From assembly GCA_014529385.2 (NCBI GenBank), contig CM043944.1:67953895-68013894 (forward strand): a stretch of DNA of 60,000 nt, in the 5' to 3' direction. Under the pieces are notes generated by a model. The model saw only the letters and a list, made by a program, of their open reading frames with translations. It was not told where the DNA came from and did not search any database. The stretch comes from Adiantum capillus-veneris (taxonomy: Eukaryota > Streptophyta > Polypodiopsida > Polypodiales > Pteridaceae). Made by a program: the position numbers and the translations under genes. Below, in pieces: positions 36,167 through 49,243 of the stretch; the first letter of the stretch is position 1; each line of letters starts with the position of its first letter.

Positions 36167-37460
36167 ACATGCCTGGTATGATTTCTCTTGGATATAGAAG
36201 GAAAGATAGGGAACTGATACATTGACAGACTTTGGCAACGCCTACTGTTCATGTGCATGATGGAGGATGTTCCCGAAGATACACTTCAAATCAAGATGAA
36301 GACAAAGTTCAACGCGGTATTCAATCCAAGCTCATTATTTGAAGCCAACCACTCTCTACGAGGTGATTTCTTATACACATGATGTTGAAAAGGAGATCAA
36401 TTCAATTACACATATGCTACAAGTTTATCCACCGTGGCACCAACCACCTTCTTTCAGCAATTTCTTGCACGTCAATAGTTATTGCAGCTATATTCCCAAT
36501 AGTTATCAGATGCCACACACTCGCAATTTTTCACATGCACATGCTTTGACTGCTCCATGTAATCCACTACTTCAACACACTTTCCCTAACTCTGGTCCAA
36601 AACACCCTACATTTGGGCAACCACCTCATAAATTCTCATCTCCACTGACGCACCCACCACTGCACCTCCAACACACAAACTGGTTTGCATAGTGTGTCAT
36701 CATTGTCACACGATTGGCCTTATCATGGCATGTTGCCCTCTCAACTATAAACGTCCCAATCAAGTGGCTCAAATACACAATCTTGACACAATATAAAACT
36801 CTACAATGACTGGACTCCCGATCCCTTACCTGCTGATCTCAATGATGTGGATGCAATAGGTACTCCTATTACTATACACTCTTTGTTGTTGCGAATGATT
36901 GTTTCTATACACGATATGATATTTTCTCTTTTGGTACGGCGACGGTAGCACATGATTTTATTTTTGAATGTATTGCACACAAATTACATTTAACTCAAAT
37001 AAAATCCCCATTTAAAATGAATATTGCATGCCATGGTGTACGGTTTAATGGTATGTGCATGGTCAATGACGTTGAAATCACTTTACTTGATACACCCAAA
37101 AACGTAATTTTCTTGTTGCACCACTAAGATCCATTGACGTAAATGTAGATATGCCTTTTTGTCATGAGAGTAACACCAACCTTGACTACACGACGCACAT
37201 GATGTAGTTAAATTTTAAAGGTCAGTACATCACTCTCACAAGAAACCCCAAACTTGAGACGCACCCACTCCTTTCCCACACTCAAGTTAAAGGTGCACTT
37301 AGGAAAGAAAAAAAAGCATATATGGTATATGTCACACATGTTGACGAAGAGTATCACCCCCCTCTCTCTCCTCAACATCAATAGTTTTTTCATGCATATG
37401 ATAGTTTTTTTGCTCACAATTACCCACCTCACTAACCTTCTTCTCGAGGCGACATAGACC
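36167..37460 (+). pseudogene. Ty3-B gag C-terminal part and protease region
   Basis: After LARD-1 the gag resumes: a 117-aa open piece at 36339-36692 starts PTTLYEVISYTHDVEKEI, a typical late-gag helix, then a His/Pro-rich linker before a weak zinc-knuckle-like segment near 36690-36740. From about 36850 to 37200 the frames read PFKMNIACHGVRFNGMC and LLDTPKNVIFL, matching the protease C-terminal region. Stops break every part. Confidence 0.55.
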
Positions 37461-37465
37461 GCACA

Positions 37466-38378
<913 letters not shown>

Positions 38379-38549
38379 CGTGGTACTCTCGGTCTAGAGG
38401 GGCATGCACGCAAGTATGAGGATTTTTCTCATCGTCACGACTTCACTCTTTGAAAAACTCAATAGAAATGTACAAAATCATTGAGGATTAAAAAAATGCT
38501 TAAGATGTTGATGTACGAGTAGAGAACATGTATAAGTCTATGGCAAATA

Positions 38550-39840
38550 AACTGAAACGAGTGGCATTACCTCTACCACAGGACTGCACCGATAAGATGG
38601 AGCAAACTTCTTTGCAGCCTACTCTTTGTGACCCAAGCAAGATTGGGCATAAGTTTACACAGGATTCTTTGAAGGAGTGAAAGATTGGTTGCGACGACAA
38701 TTTGATAGACGGTGAAAGAATAATCTTTGAAGGAATGCTTGTCAAACATGGAAAGGCTTTTGCATTTGAGCCACATGAGATATGGTGTGTTGATTCTTCC
38801 ATCTTACTTCGATGATCATCTTCACTATTTTTTATGTACCTTAGAACTTTCAACCTATTCCAACTCCATAGGCTCATTTACCAAAAATCATTGAGATGCT
38901 TAATAAAAATATAAAGATGGGTATTTTGGAGCCTTTGTGTGCTCCAAATTCAAGCAGGTGTTTCATAGTTCCAACAAAAATGGTTCTTTACATATAGCCT
39001 GTGAACATGGTTACAATTAGAAATTGGGTATAAAGCCACTTGTAGATGAGTTTTCAGAGGAATTTGTAGGAAGGGAAATATAATGTATGGGGGATCTGTA
39101 CTCAGGGTATGATGAGTTCCAACTAGCTATGGAAAGTAGGGACCTGACTACCATGAGGACACCTTTGCACGTATGATGAATGGTATGTGCAAAGTCTTAC
39201 GTGACTTCATACCTCAAATTATAATGCTCTTTCTTGACGATGTTCCAATCAAAGGATGTGATGTCGGTGATATAGATGCGGCCATGGACTTGGAGTGGGT
39301 GCCGTAGGTATATGAAAAGTCATAACAATGAGTGTGATAAGATCTTATGAAGCTTGGAAGAAGTGAAACTTGCCTTGTATAGGAAGAAGTCATTGTTTGG
39401 TGTGAATGAAGTTCTTATTGTGACACATATGTGCGGGCCTTATGGTATAGGGCCTTGTCTGGCAAAGATTGATGTGATTCAAATAATGAAAGAGACAAGT
39501 ATTGATGTGACTGAGGTTCAAAGTTTCTTGGATTCAAGTGTGTTTTATGTTATCTAGATTTCACATTATGCGCATGTAGCAGAACCTTTTTATCAACCTT
39601 TGAGAAAGAACCAGAAATTTCTATGGGAAGGAATGCATAGCCATACCAAGAAAAAACTAAAAAATTTGTTTCTTATTTCTCCAAATTTTAGAAAAGTGAA
39701 TTATGAATGTGGAAGACATGTAACCGTGAGAGTGGATACTAGCACCACAAGAATGATCACTAGCTACTCAACTCCTGATTGCTATGTTGAGATGGAATGC
39801 CTACATAAAGTCTTTTAATCCATAATTTAATCATATCCCG
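38550..39840 (+). pseudogene. Ogre/Tat-like RT and RNase H region
   Basis: Begins LPQDCTDKMEQ near 38565, then KIGHKFTQDSL, FEGMLVKHGKAFAFEPHEI, KIIEMLNKNIKMGILEP near 38885-38935, VNMVTIRN near 39000, MMNGMCKVLRDFIPQIIMLFLDDVPIKGC near 39176-39260 and FYVI...HYAHVAEP near 39545-39590. This is the RT palm, catalytic FLDD box and thumb of the family whose gag-protease ends at 25.3 kb. It is shifted between frames many times. RNase H is represented by WEGMHSHTKKKLKN near 39630-39660. Confidence 0.75.
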
Positions 39841-40089
39841 GGTAAATATAATCCGATTGTAGATATTATTTTGAGAGCAAGGTATGGAAATGAATAAGAT
39901 GTAGGCACGAGGCTCTATAGAAGCTCTCACGCCAAGGGTGATCATGTTCCTATCAATTTCACTTGAGTCATCTAAAGAGGAATTGTATTAAGATGACTAG
40001 CTGCTCATTGGACACTATCTGAGCACTTTGACAAGGCAAGAAGGGTGGACCAATGAAGAGTTGAGAAAAGTACAAAGAAAGGCCTATGG

Positions 40090-41379
40090 GTACTTTTTGA
40101 AAGATGGGTACTTGTGGAAGCATCCAAAACAATTAAATGGAGAGTTGTGAATGATAAGAACACTCAAAATGAGCTTATGAAAAAGTTTCATGAGATTCTT
40201 TATGCTGGACATAGAGGTGTGTGGCCACCTTTATTGAAACAAAAGAGAGGTATTGGTGGAAAGGTATGTATCAAGATGTATCTCACTTTGTGGAGTCTTG
40301 TGAAACTTGTCAATTGTATTCAAATTCACATCATCGTGATAGGTTGCACCCTACTTACCCATTGGCCATGCATTATAAGTGGGTAATAGATTTGGTTCCA
40401 ATGTCATTGGTCTTATGGAAAATGAGATACATAGTGCTTGCACGAGAAGACTTAACCAACCAAGTCGATGGTTGTGCTCTAAGAGTAGAAAGAGGATAAG
40501 GGATATGTAGGTTCCTCTTGGATGATGTAATTAGCCCCGTTATCACCCTGTTTAGAAATTAAGAACAAACAAAGGTGAGATGGATGTAGACAAATCCATA
40601 GAGTTTTTCTCTAGATTGGGCATTAAACTTGCTCTCACTACTTCATAGAATCATGAGGGAAATGGTAAATCAAAGCATGAGCATCCTCTTGTCTCATTAA
40701 ATTTTTGGCTAAGGCTTGCAAAGGTTAAATGGTAGAGTGGCCCATGTTCCTGCCTTATGCTTTGTGGTTGATCGTACAACTCATAGCTCAATTACACACG
40801 TTATATGCCTTTAAAATTGATTTACAATCAGAAACCTATAATTCCAATCGAGGATGTAATTACCACGTGGAATGTATTGCCTTGGGAGGATGAAATGAGT
40901 AGGAAATCACTTCTTGATTTGCGCGTAAAATTGTTAGAAATAATGTCTCAAGATATTGAGATTGCAGTAGCATGATTGAAACATGAAAGGTGAAAGAATC
41001 AGGATAGATTTTTTAAGAGACATAGGCTCATACATACGGCTATTGAGAAAGGTGATTGGGTGTTGGTGTATGACAATCGTCACAAAAACCAACATTCAAC
41101 AATAAGAAAGATTTCAAAGATTTCAAGCATGTACATGTGAATGCAACTTATACCTTGCATGAGTTGGATGGGGCAAAAATGAAGATTTCCATCCCAGGGA
41201 AAAGAATCAAGCTGTTCAAAAGAAGAGATGATACAGATCCCTTTGATTCACAAGAAAGTCAAAACGGAGGCTTTGATGAAAATTCTATGGATGAGGATGA
41301 AGAAAGAGATTACAAACAGATAAATTTTATTAAAAGTGATTATGAAATTGACATGCATGTGGACTTAAATGAAAAGTGA
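40090..41379 (+). pseudogene. Ogre/Tat-like integrase and C-terminus
   Basis: Integrase zinc finger FHEILYAGHRGVW and VESCETCQLYSN near 40185-40330. The core start HYKWVIDLVPM and IVLAREDLTNQV near 40370-40460 contains the first Asp. The rest is scattered, with VYDNRHKNQHSTIRK near 41068-41108 and an open 80-aa end at 41137-41379 (NATYTLHELDGAKMKI, GKRIKLFKRRDD). Frames change repeatedly, so the protein is dead. Confidence 0.75.
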
Positions 41380-41669
41380 ACATGCGAAAAGATAGTTTTG
41401 ACACATGGCGAAGGATGTGCACATTTATAGGGGATGTATGCCATGTTGTGGCACATGTATAGTGTGAAACTAAAAATATATACCTCACTCTTAATGATTT
41501 TGATGTGTGGGACCAAATGCTCCAATGTACACATTTTGGTATATGCAAAAGGAAATTCCATGGTTGCAAGAGTATACATACCTTTTTAGGCAAAAGATAC
41601 CAAAGACGTGGAATTTATGCATTTTTTATCATATTAAAACACACATAATTTACATTAGTAATGTAAAAA
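41380..41669. other. Ogre/Tat-like 3' untranslated segment
   Basis: Non-coding sequence between the end of pol and the 3' LTR. No clear polypurine tract directly at the presumed LTR start. Confidence 0.4.
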
Positions 41670-42213
41670 TGTCAAGTGTTTCCAAGTGGCATGCTCTTTT
41701 TTCCTAGAAAGTTCAATGCGGGCAATCAATGATGAGGCCAACGTTGATCAAGCTAAGAAGGAACTTATAGATCCAATAATGATCTCATTTAGGCATCGAA
41801 GCAAGGAGATACATTTTTTCCAATCTAGGGTGTTGGTGCACCCGTGCTGCTTCCACTACATGTTTGAGGCAATGAGGTCTCCAATTAGGGTTTCCCCTCA
41901 TACAACTACTTGAGCTTCTCCAATGAAGTTATGAAGCTTCCATGAAATGGTCAAATGAAGAATAAAAGCATCAACTTAAGGTTTTTAGTAGGTCAAACGA
42001 GCACTGCATTTGTACAATTGGGAGCGAGGCTACACCTAATCTTTACACACACAAGAGTTTTGAGTTAAACTTGGGTTTTTTTCAAAGTTAAGTTTTCATG
42101 TCTGGATTGTTCACAAAGTGTGAATTTTGCTTCAAATATTCTACAACTTTCTTGATTTTGCTACGAACTCTCATAGTCAGAGCCCCCCTAGCCACACTAT
42201 GCACTTCTTGACA
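41670..42213 (+). repeat. Ogre/Tat-like 3' LTR
   Basis: Aligns with 22165-22654 from about 41745 on, ending CACTTCTTGACA. The first 75 bp are poorly conserved, so the start is approximate. Confidence 0.65.
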
Positions 42214-42505
42214 ACATGCAAGTGCACCTCCGAGAGCAGAGTGCTACACAGACACACAAAAAGGAGAGGTGATAGAAGATGAACAAAGGGCAGTAGGTGA
42301 AATCTCCTCCCATGCAAGAGTGAGCATTTTCCTCTTATACGTATTTATTTATAGATTTGTTGAGTGATCAAAACAAGATTGTTCACCCACAAATAAAGTG
42401 ACCATATCTCACAACAAGACCTTTAGTACTACAACCTCAATAAACATGATATCCTTTTACCTTTTCCATTGACCGCTTATGCTTTTGCCACCTATGGGCT
42501 ATAAT
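42214..42505. repeat. Repeat Y, right (uninterrupted) copy
   Basis: Matches 3330-3410, 13573-13746 and 16245-16270 joined. It shows the pre-insertion state of the Ty3-A and solo-LTR sites. It abuts the Ogre/Tat-like 3' LTR on the left and X RNase H text on the right. Confidence 0.65.
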
Positions 42506-43900
42506 AAGAAAAATATTTTGGTATTTCCAAATTACAATACTTTACAACACTAAAACTTTCCCACATACTCTTGAGGAATATCAGCCTATCTAACCTTTTG
42601 ACCCTTCAGCTTGGTCAACCACAATGTCAAATTGAACCCCATGCAAATAATGTTGCCACATTTTCAAAGCAGACATTACTGCACAAAGTTTTCTTTCGTA
42701 AGTAATTAATTTTGTTGTGAAGATTCAAGTAATTTATTGCTTTAAATGAAATTCACCTTCCCTCTTGAATAATTACTACTCTAATAGCACAATTACTAGC
42801 ATCCCTTTCTAGCAAAAATGGTGTCATAGCGTCTACAATAGCTAATATAGGAATTGTAGCTAATGTGACCTCGAGATCATCGAGACTTTGTTGATAAGCT
42901 TATCCCACTCAAACTTTTCTCCCTTGGCTTTGACTTGATTCCTCATAGGAACAACAATATGAGCATATTTTTTATTGAAACGATAGTAAAGACCTACAAA
43001 TCCAAATAAATTATAAAGCTTTGAGAGACATCCATCTACAAATGGCATCGACTTTGAATCTATCCATATGAAGATGGGAAACCAAAGTAGCATGTCCCAC
43101 ATAGTGAATCTCATATTTGAGAAAATCAGACTTGGCACATAGGTTGTTTTTCCATAATAAGTCAAACAGCTACTTTAGATGTTGTAAATCCTATTCTTGA
43201 GAGGCACTACACAAAAATATTTCATTGAGAAAAATGATAACAAAACTACCGGGATATGTTTTTAATTCGCCATCCCCATAAGCATCATGAAAGTTGTTTT
43301 TGCATTGGTAACCCAAAGGACAAAACCAAAAACTTGTAGTGTCAAAACCTTGCTCCACATATAGTTTTGGTTGTATCAAAAATCCTAATGCGTACTTGAT
43401 GATACCTTGATTGTAAATCTATCTTTATAAAGATACAAGCATGGATGATTTTATCAAACAAGTCATCCACTTGAGGCAAAAAAATATAAAATCTTAATAG
43501 TAACTGCATTTAGGCCACAGTAATCTATGCACATGCACATACTACCATCCTTTTTCTTTGACATCAAAAGGGGAGGTGCCGGTGGTGAATAAGTGGGTTG
43601 AGTGAAACCTCTACAAGGTAGTCATCAAGCTGACATTCCACCTCAACAGTCTAAGAATGAGTGGTTTACTAACGGTCTTACTAATTACAACCATGTCTAT
43701 GTCATGCTGCATAAAATGTGTCAGTGATAACCCTAATGGTGAATTTTTTGAAAACACGTCCTTGTATTCCATTGCTAGTTCTTTCACTTTACTTACAACA
43801 TCTACTTGTTTTGGTAATACAGAAGTAGTCAAATGTGTAATAGAAGAGAGAGAAAAAATGGGGCATTGATAAATCATCATTTATTGAACCATTATCAACA
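42505..43900 (-). pseudogene. Element X reverse transcriptase and RNase H
   Basis: Minus strand, right to left. 43880-43611 is the linker into RT (KELAMEYKDVFSKNSP, QHDIDMV). RT fingers (MCM-type motif, DYCGLNAVT-like) are spread near 43560-43400. LYVEQGFDTTSFWFCPLG near 43370-43310 precedes SFVIIFLNEIFLCSAS near 43260-43190. Its FLNE occupies the position of the catalytic YLDD, so both Asp are lost. FVDGCLSKLYNLFGFVGLYYRF near 43060-42990 is the thumb. RNase H decays to about 42505, where repeat Y begins. It belongs with the integrase at 2.1-3.3 kb. Confidence 0.75.
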
Positions 43901-44285
43901 ATGGATAAAAAATGACACAATGAATAACAAAAACACAATTCTTTTGTTTTATCTTGAGAAGGGAGAAGTGGTGATAAAGGAAAAGGAGCACATGCACACC
44001 ATTGGATTCAAACATCAAACTATTACGCCTATAGATACACTTTAAGGAGGATCCTAGCTTGTGTAGCCACTCCCAATTTAGTACCATATCTGTTCAAACC
44101 ATACTCATGAATTGGAAAGTCAAGGATATATAATACCCTTCAATCTATAGTGGTACATCCTTTACTTATGTAACACACACCTATCTATCTTGTCCATTAA
44201 TCATAGGTACCCTCTACTGGTGAGAACTAGCAATGTATCCTTTACTTGTGTATCCCACACCTTGCCATCATGGTAGTTAATCATT
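43900..44285 (-). pseudogene. Element X protease region
   Basis: Minus-strand open piece 44087-43881 has VLNWEWLHKLGSSLKC and LMFESNGVHVLLF, matching the segment after the protease flap (usual ILGxxWL). Further right, to about 44285, degraded text (INYHDGKVWDTQVKDTLLVL) may be the protease start. The catalytic triad is not visible. Confidence 0.45.
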
Positions 44286-44289
44286 AAGG

Positions 44290-44840
44290 AAGAGGCTGGG
44301 GTACGGGAGGGCCTCTTTCTTTACCATGATCTTATGGAAGTGATTAACATTTTGACAAATAGGTGTATGGATGTGTGCAAGAATGGTGGGTGTGTAAGAG
44401 ATATGTAAGAGTGGTTCAAAGGCACTTTCCCCCCAAAAATGAGGTGGACAATTTTTATTTTATTTTTTATATTTCATAACTCCCACACATGACTCCGGTT
44501 TGAGAAAAGATAATAGATGGGCAATCTATGCATCTAGCTCTTTCCATAGATATGCTACATGATATGGTTTTACTTACTAGATTTTCAATTTCATTTTGGG
44601 GGGGGGGGGGGGGGGGGGGGGAACTAAATTCAAATAAATTAGCCATTTTGCCTATTTGAACTCAAAAGTTGTCCTTTGATTACTTTCTTAATACTAAAAA
44701 TTTGACTTCCTTCAACTATCAAAGAGGCCCTTTTAGACCCCATTCTCTTCCTAATGATGTGCACCATCTTTTGTTGACCAAAGTTCCGTTGCCACATGGA
44801 GCCATAAAAGAACACTCATGCACGCCGTTGTTGTGTCTAC
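44290..44840. other. Interval without recognised gene, with G tract
   Basis: AT-rich sequence between X protease and X gag, with a 24-bp G run at 44598-44621. No similarity recognised on either strand. Confidence 0.4.
44598..44621 (+). repeat. 24-bp homopolymer G tract
   Basis: Uninterrupted G24 between ATTTT and AACT. Long G runs are rare in plant DNA and prone to sequencing length error. Confidence 0.9.
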
Positions 44841-45418
44841 ATCCACATTGGGAAAGTGGGAAGAGGACTTAAGGGGAAGCAATTGCACCATGTGCAATTG
44901 CACCATGTGCATCATTTTCTCTTTACCTTGGGTAACAATTTTTCCCTTAGTGCAATCATTTTTTCCATTATATTGCTCAAGCAAAAAAAACATAGCATTT
45001 TCTTCTTTGCTTTCTCAAAATATTCACTAGACAGATAGCCTCTCACTCCTTGAGCTCTTTAGAAGCATCAAATGTAGCTACTACAAATTGTCTCTTATTA
45101 TACCCATGAGATGCTTGTGCATTTGCATGTGAAGTGTCAGACATGTGTGTGCTATGTAATGCTTCTTTATTGGGATCATCATCTATATGTGTCTGCATAT
45201 ACTATAGCTTCCTTAGGCATCTTGAGATATTGGGATTTAAGATGCTTCTTCAGTTGTAGTGTTAATCCATGGATGAGCCCATGTACCTAATGGAAGGCAT
45301 CTAGACCCTCGAGCTTGAGGATCACATCACGATAGTGCAAGAGATACTACAAGAATGTCTTATTATTCTCATGGAGTCCAATTTTTGTCCGCCTCATTGG
45401 TGGATCAAAATTCTTTTC
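44840..45418 (-). pseudogene. Element X gag, middle and zinc-knuckle part
   Basis: Minus strand from 45418: an LIHGLTLQLKKHLK segment near 45280-45220, YLKMPKEAIVYADTY near 45235-45190, then SSEYFEKAKKKMLCFFCLSN near 45040-44980, which corresponds to the Lys-rich lead and first CxxC of the gag zinc knuckle. His and last Cys of the knuckle are not clear. Cut on the right by TTAA element copy 4. Confidence 0.5.
44879..44911 (+). repeat. Short tandem duplication, 15 bp
   Basis: GCAATTGCACCATGT occurs twice in tandem. The unit contains the near-palindrome TTGCACCATGTGCAA. Confidence 0.85.
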
Positions 45419-46723
45419 TTAACACTAGTTCTGTAATTCGACACTTAAGCGTCCTAAGACACTAAAGTGTCTTGTTTTACTCCCAAGTTTTTGCAATTTA
45501 TTTGTTAAGCTAGAAAGAAGTTTTCTATACCTTGCTTCTATCATAGGTTGGTTATGAGGGAAAGAAAACACTAGATTTTTTTCCATGTCAAAATAGAATC
45601 CATATGGATAGAATTTTGGTAAATTCTAAATCATTAATTTTAGTCAAATTTCAAGCTTGGCCAAAAAAAAATAAAAAAAATTTATATCTTTTTGCAGAGA
45701 TTACCTTTTTTATGTTTATAAAATCCAAGTGTTAGCACTTAGTGCTATAAAACAATGGAATGCACTTTAAAGACAAGTTTCCAAGTCACATGCAAGTTAT
45801 ATACATAACTTCATACTTGAGCACGTGCTGAATAAGAGCATAATTTTGGTCTTCAAAAGTCCCCTCGTGGAATTGGGGCTATTCTAGTGCAATTTGACAA
45901 CTGCAAATGACTTTATATGTTGAAACCAAGAAACTACGTATTTTTTGGGCTCCCTAACTCAATTAAATCTCATTGCTTGAACTCTATCTTGAACTTTTTA
46001 TCGTGCAAAAACTCTTGAAAATATTGAGTTCTCCATAATAGCATTAAGACCAAGGTTTTGGGCACCCCAATTGTGTATGTACCATGTACTTTGATACATT
46101 TAGTTGATCTACATGGAAAGCTTGATATTATTTGAGGTTTTGAATGCTTATGTCTTGAGAATGAAAATATTAAAGTTCTCTCTTATGCAATTTTGAATAT
46201 TTAAAATAATCCAATAATTGTTGCATAGTAAAGCCCTTCTACTTTCCATCTTGAGTCCTCAATGGAAAGGGTAAGCAGTGTATCACTTTCTAAAACTCAG
46301 AAATACATCAAAAACATATTTTTCTTTGCATAGAATGATATGCTTGAAATGGCTATATCAACCACGTAGAACTTTCCATTATTATATATACTCCAAAGTC
46401 AATTTTTTTGCACATGAACCTTTCAATTCTCTATAGCAAAATTGTGGAAAAGACACCTTAAATTTTCTACAATTTCGCTTCATTTTTTATTGAGCTTATA
46501 AAGTCGATTTCTTGAAACCATCAATCCCAGTCTTACGAGGGTCAACTTCATGAGTATAGTTCTTGATCATGGTAGATTCTACAATGGAAGATTAATTTTT
46601 AAAAGACCCTCTAACTAAGAGGGTTTTCTTAAATAAACTGTCTAATGCAAGTAGCATTTAATTTCAATTTGTAAAAAAAGGACACTTAAGTGTCCTCTTG
46701 TTTTGGTACCAATCTAGTGTTAA
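45419..46723 (+). mobile_element. TTAA-flanked inverted-repeat element, copy 4 (diverged)
   Basis: Element 45423-46719 (1297 bp), TTAA at 45419-45422 and 46720-46723. Ends are CACTAGTTCTGTAA and GGTACCAATCTAGTG. Internal sequence has drifted far from copies 1-3, but the layout is kept: two palindromes at the left (45440-45453, 45458-45471) and one at the right (GGACACTTAAGTGTCC, 46680-46695). It interrupts X gag: frames on either side appear to join. Confidence 0.85.
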
Positions 46724-46765
46724 CACATCATCAAAGGCCACCCATGTCTCTAGTATGATACCCGT
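46724..46765 (-). pseudogene. Element X gag, short piece
   Basis: Minus strand reads TGIILETWVAFDDV, consistent with the W-x-x-F segment of gag. It lies between TTAA copy 4 and LARD-2 and would continue into 45418 without copy 4. Confidence 0.35.
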
Positions 46766-47304
46766 TGTCGTGCCGCTCCGCTCCTATGACAAGAAAATGA
46801 GCAAAGGAAATCCAATCAGGTTTATTTGAAGCTTACAAGATTAATTAGCAGTTATAAGGGATTGCTAACAAGCCAGTTTTTAAGCTGAAAGTGTGCCAGA
46901 TGCGGCTCTAAGGGTTAGAAGATGTGTTGGTAATGCTAATCAATGAATATTCTTGAATTGATCATAGCTGGAATTTTATTGATCCAAGTCGAAGTACTTG
47001 AAAGGCTCTACGTGCCTATCTTTATGGCTCGTCAATCGAAGCTAGGGGAAAGAAGTTATGACTGTTTTAAGTTGAGTCAATAGTAGATCTGTACCGGATT
47101 GGGCAACTGTAGCTGAGAGGACAGACTGAAATGAATGCATCAGGCTGAAGTGCTCAATTTTTGGAGCAAGTCGGTCTTTTCAGATCGGAGATTAGGTTTA
47201 CGGTTGCCAAGTTATTGGCCGTTAAAGTATCATTGATAATGGGGGTCGGGTTCGAATCGCTCTGGTAGCCCTATTCAATCACATTTATCTGGCTTAATGC
47301 AATG

Positions 47305-47725
47305 CGGTGCCGATGTGTATGCCAAATGTGGGCCGATGCAGGTGCAGTAAGTGCTTGAGGAGTATCATGTCCAAAATGACGTCTTTTGGAATGCAATGAT
47401 TGTAGGTTAAACCTAACAGAAGCAGCGCAAGGAATCTGGCTATTTTCAACAAGTGCCAAGAAGGATAACTTTCCAAAGGCAATCACTTAAACTTGCATCT
47501 AGCATGCTTGTGGCAAGGTCCGCAATACTAAAATGGACACAAGACTCTCGATGACAATGTCGGTCGAGGGTGGCTGCAGAAAGATGTTGTTAATGGCAAT
47601 GCTTTACACGGTATGTATGCCAAATGGGTAGGTGACAAAGTTGTCGAGTGCTTGGAATTGCCTTAGCCGATATGTATGCCAAATGTTGGCCTTTCAAGGG
47701 CCATAATAAGCTCATGACCTTAAAT
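47305..47725 (+). pseudogene. PPR gene fragment inside LARD-2 5' LTR
   Basis: One frame reads VYAKCGPMQVQ, stop, VLEEYHVQNDVFWNAMIVG near 47318-47408, a textbook PPR helix pair with one stop. Next NHLNLHLACLWQGPQ near 47480-47530, then NGHKTLDDNVGRGWLQKDVV near 47532-47592 and NGNALHGMYAKW near 47593-47630. A later MYAKC-type fragment lies near 47672-47690. Stops and shifts exclude a working protein. The 3' LTR has the same text. Confidence 0.7.
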
Positions 47726-48199
47726 CATATGGTCGCCCGCCCAAAGGCCAACGGTTGGCCGCTCACTTAGTCAGAAAGGGTTTTCTTTTTAAACCTAATG
47801 AAAGTGTGAAAGGAGGGGTAACCATGGCGTGGTAGCACGCAGAAGGCATAGGAGGGAAGGAAAAAGGACGCTCTGTGCTGTATAGTGCTCGGATGAGGTC
47901 GTTGCAGAAGCGAAAAGCGACCAGGAGGACCTTGCAAGCAGATTTGTAACCAATCCCGCCGCAAACAGTGCTAGTCCAAAACAACCCTGCAACGTCAGCA
48001 AGAGGCCGGACCCATTAGCGACATAGCTAATGGGTGCCTTGCTAATTTTAGAAAGGACCCATGCAAAAGGAAAACGGATCTTGGAGATTCATAATCATCG
48101 TCTTAGGGTGGAGTTCCTCTCTCCGGAGGAAGAAGCCAAGGCCTAAGTAAGTTTCTTAACGGACTCTTAACTAAATAATCCGGGATTAACCTACTCGAA

Positions 48200-48640
48200 G
48201 CAAGCTTTGGACTCGGAAGGCTCTCTTAGACAACGCCTCGCGAACTCATTAGCCATAGTGCTACCAAAGCTCTCGAACTCGGAAGGAAAAGGAGCCCATT
48301 ATTCCTAATCTCCTCCTCATGCCTTCAAGCTCCTTAAGTTCAAAACCCTCTTCATCAGCGAGAGCTCTCAAGCTCCTGAAGCTTGGAAGCCTTCTCCTCA
48401 TCATCGGGGTGTTTCCTTCTCTGTATATCTTCAAAGCTTGGGAGCTCTAAAGCTCGGGTAATCAAAATCTCCTTAAGCTCGGAAGCTCCCTCCTCATGAC
48501 TTCAAAGTCAAGCTCCTCATAAGCGGGTAATATTCAAGTTCATAATCCTGGTAATCCTAAGTTCTTAAGCTCGCTTGATTAAGTTCTTAAGCTCCTGATA
48601 TCCTCAATCCTAAGCTCATAAACTTCCAATAACCTACTCT
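48200..48640 (+). repeat. Degenerate AAGCTC-rich region in LARD-2 5' LTR
   Basis: Irregular repetition of AAGCTC, CTCGGAAG and CTTAAGCTC. The 3' LTR equivalent is about 55530-55960. Non-coding. Confidence 0.6.
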
Positions 48641-49203
48641 CTAAGCGCTCTTAAGCCGAATTAAGCCTATTAACTCGAAGCCATAAGCCAAGATCTGATA
48701 TCAAGCCTACTCTAAACCGGATTAGCCATCTTAAACCTTGAAGATCATAACCTCTAATCTCTCGACCCAAACCCAAGTGAAGTAATCATAATCTTCTGAG
48801 CTATAATCTCAATTCATTAGCCAAGCCTAGTCTCTGAGCCTAATATTAAACCATTAGAAGAGCCTAAACCCATTCAATTTGAGAAGACAAATCAGATGGC
48901 CAGTGGAAGAGGAAGTTCCCAAGCCATAACGGGAAGATGCATAAGGCAATATTAAGCAGGTCATTATCACTTTTCTTGATTAGCACCTGGTTTAAGCCAG
49001 GATTCATCTTGTAATGAGCATTAAGCCTCCATTAATGATTGATTAATGATGACTACGGCTAATTAACTAGAATTAAGAGTACCCTTTGTTTTGAGCATTG
49101 TTGTCGTTAATTGCGCCTATTGCACCTGTTTTCCCGCACCTCTCACAGCCAGGGGCCTGGTACCTTCCCGCTCACCATTCGCACAATTATCCCCTGACAT
49201 TAT

Positions 49204-49223
49204 TGGTGAACCCGGCGCGAAAC
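49204..49223 (+). promoter_or_regulatory. LARD-2 primer binding site
   Basis: TGGTGAACCCGGCGCGAAAC, four bases after the LTR end. Same class as in LARD-1, Z and the Ogre/Tat-like element. Confidence 0.7.
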
Positions 49224-49243
49224 GAGCCAGGGTGGGAGGTCAG

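Larger units (their letters stand above)
46766..49199 (+). repeat. LARD-2 5' LTR
   Basis: 2434 bp, begins TGTCGTGCCGCTCCGC, ends CCCCTGACA. It contains PPR-like text (about 47305-47720), an AAGCTC-rich region (about 48200-48640) and the shared U5 end (CTCTCACAGCCAGGGGCC near 49141). Confidence 0.9.

Noticed and set aside
36004-36225. 73-aa open frame as a gene
   Set aside because: It crosses the end of the LARD-1 3' LTR into Ty3-B gag and has no similarity as a unit.
47245-47275. GGTCGGGTTCGAATCGC as a tRNA T arm in the LARD-2 LTR
   Set aside because: No acceptor or anticodon arm pairs around it; the 3' LTR version (GGTTTGAACC near 54570) does not keep a stem.
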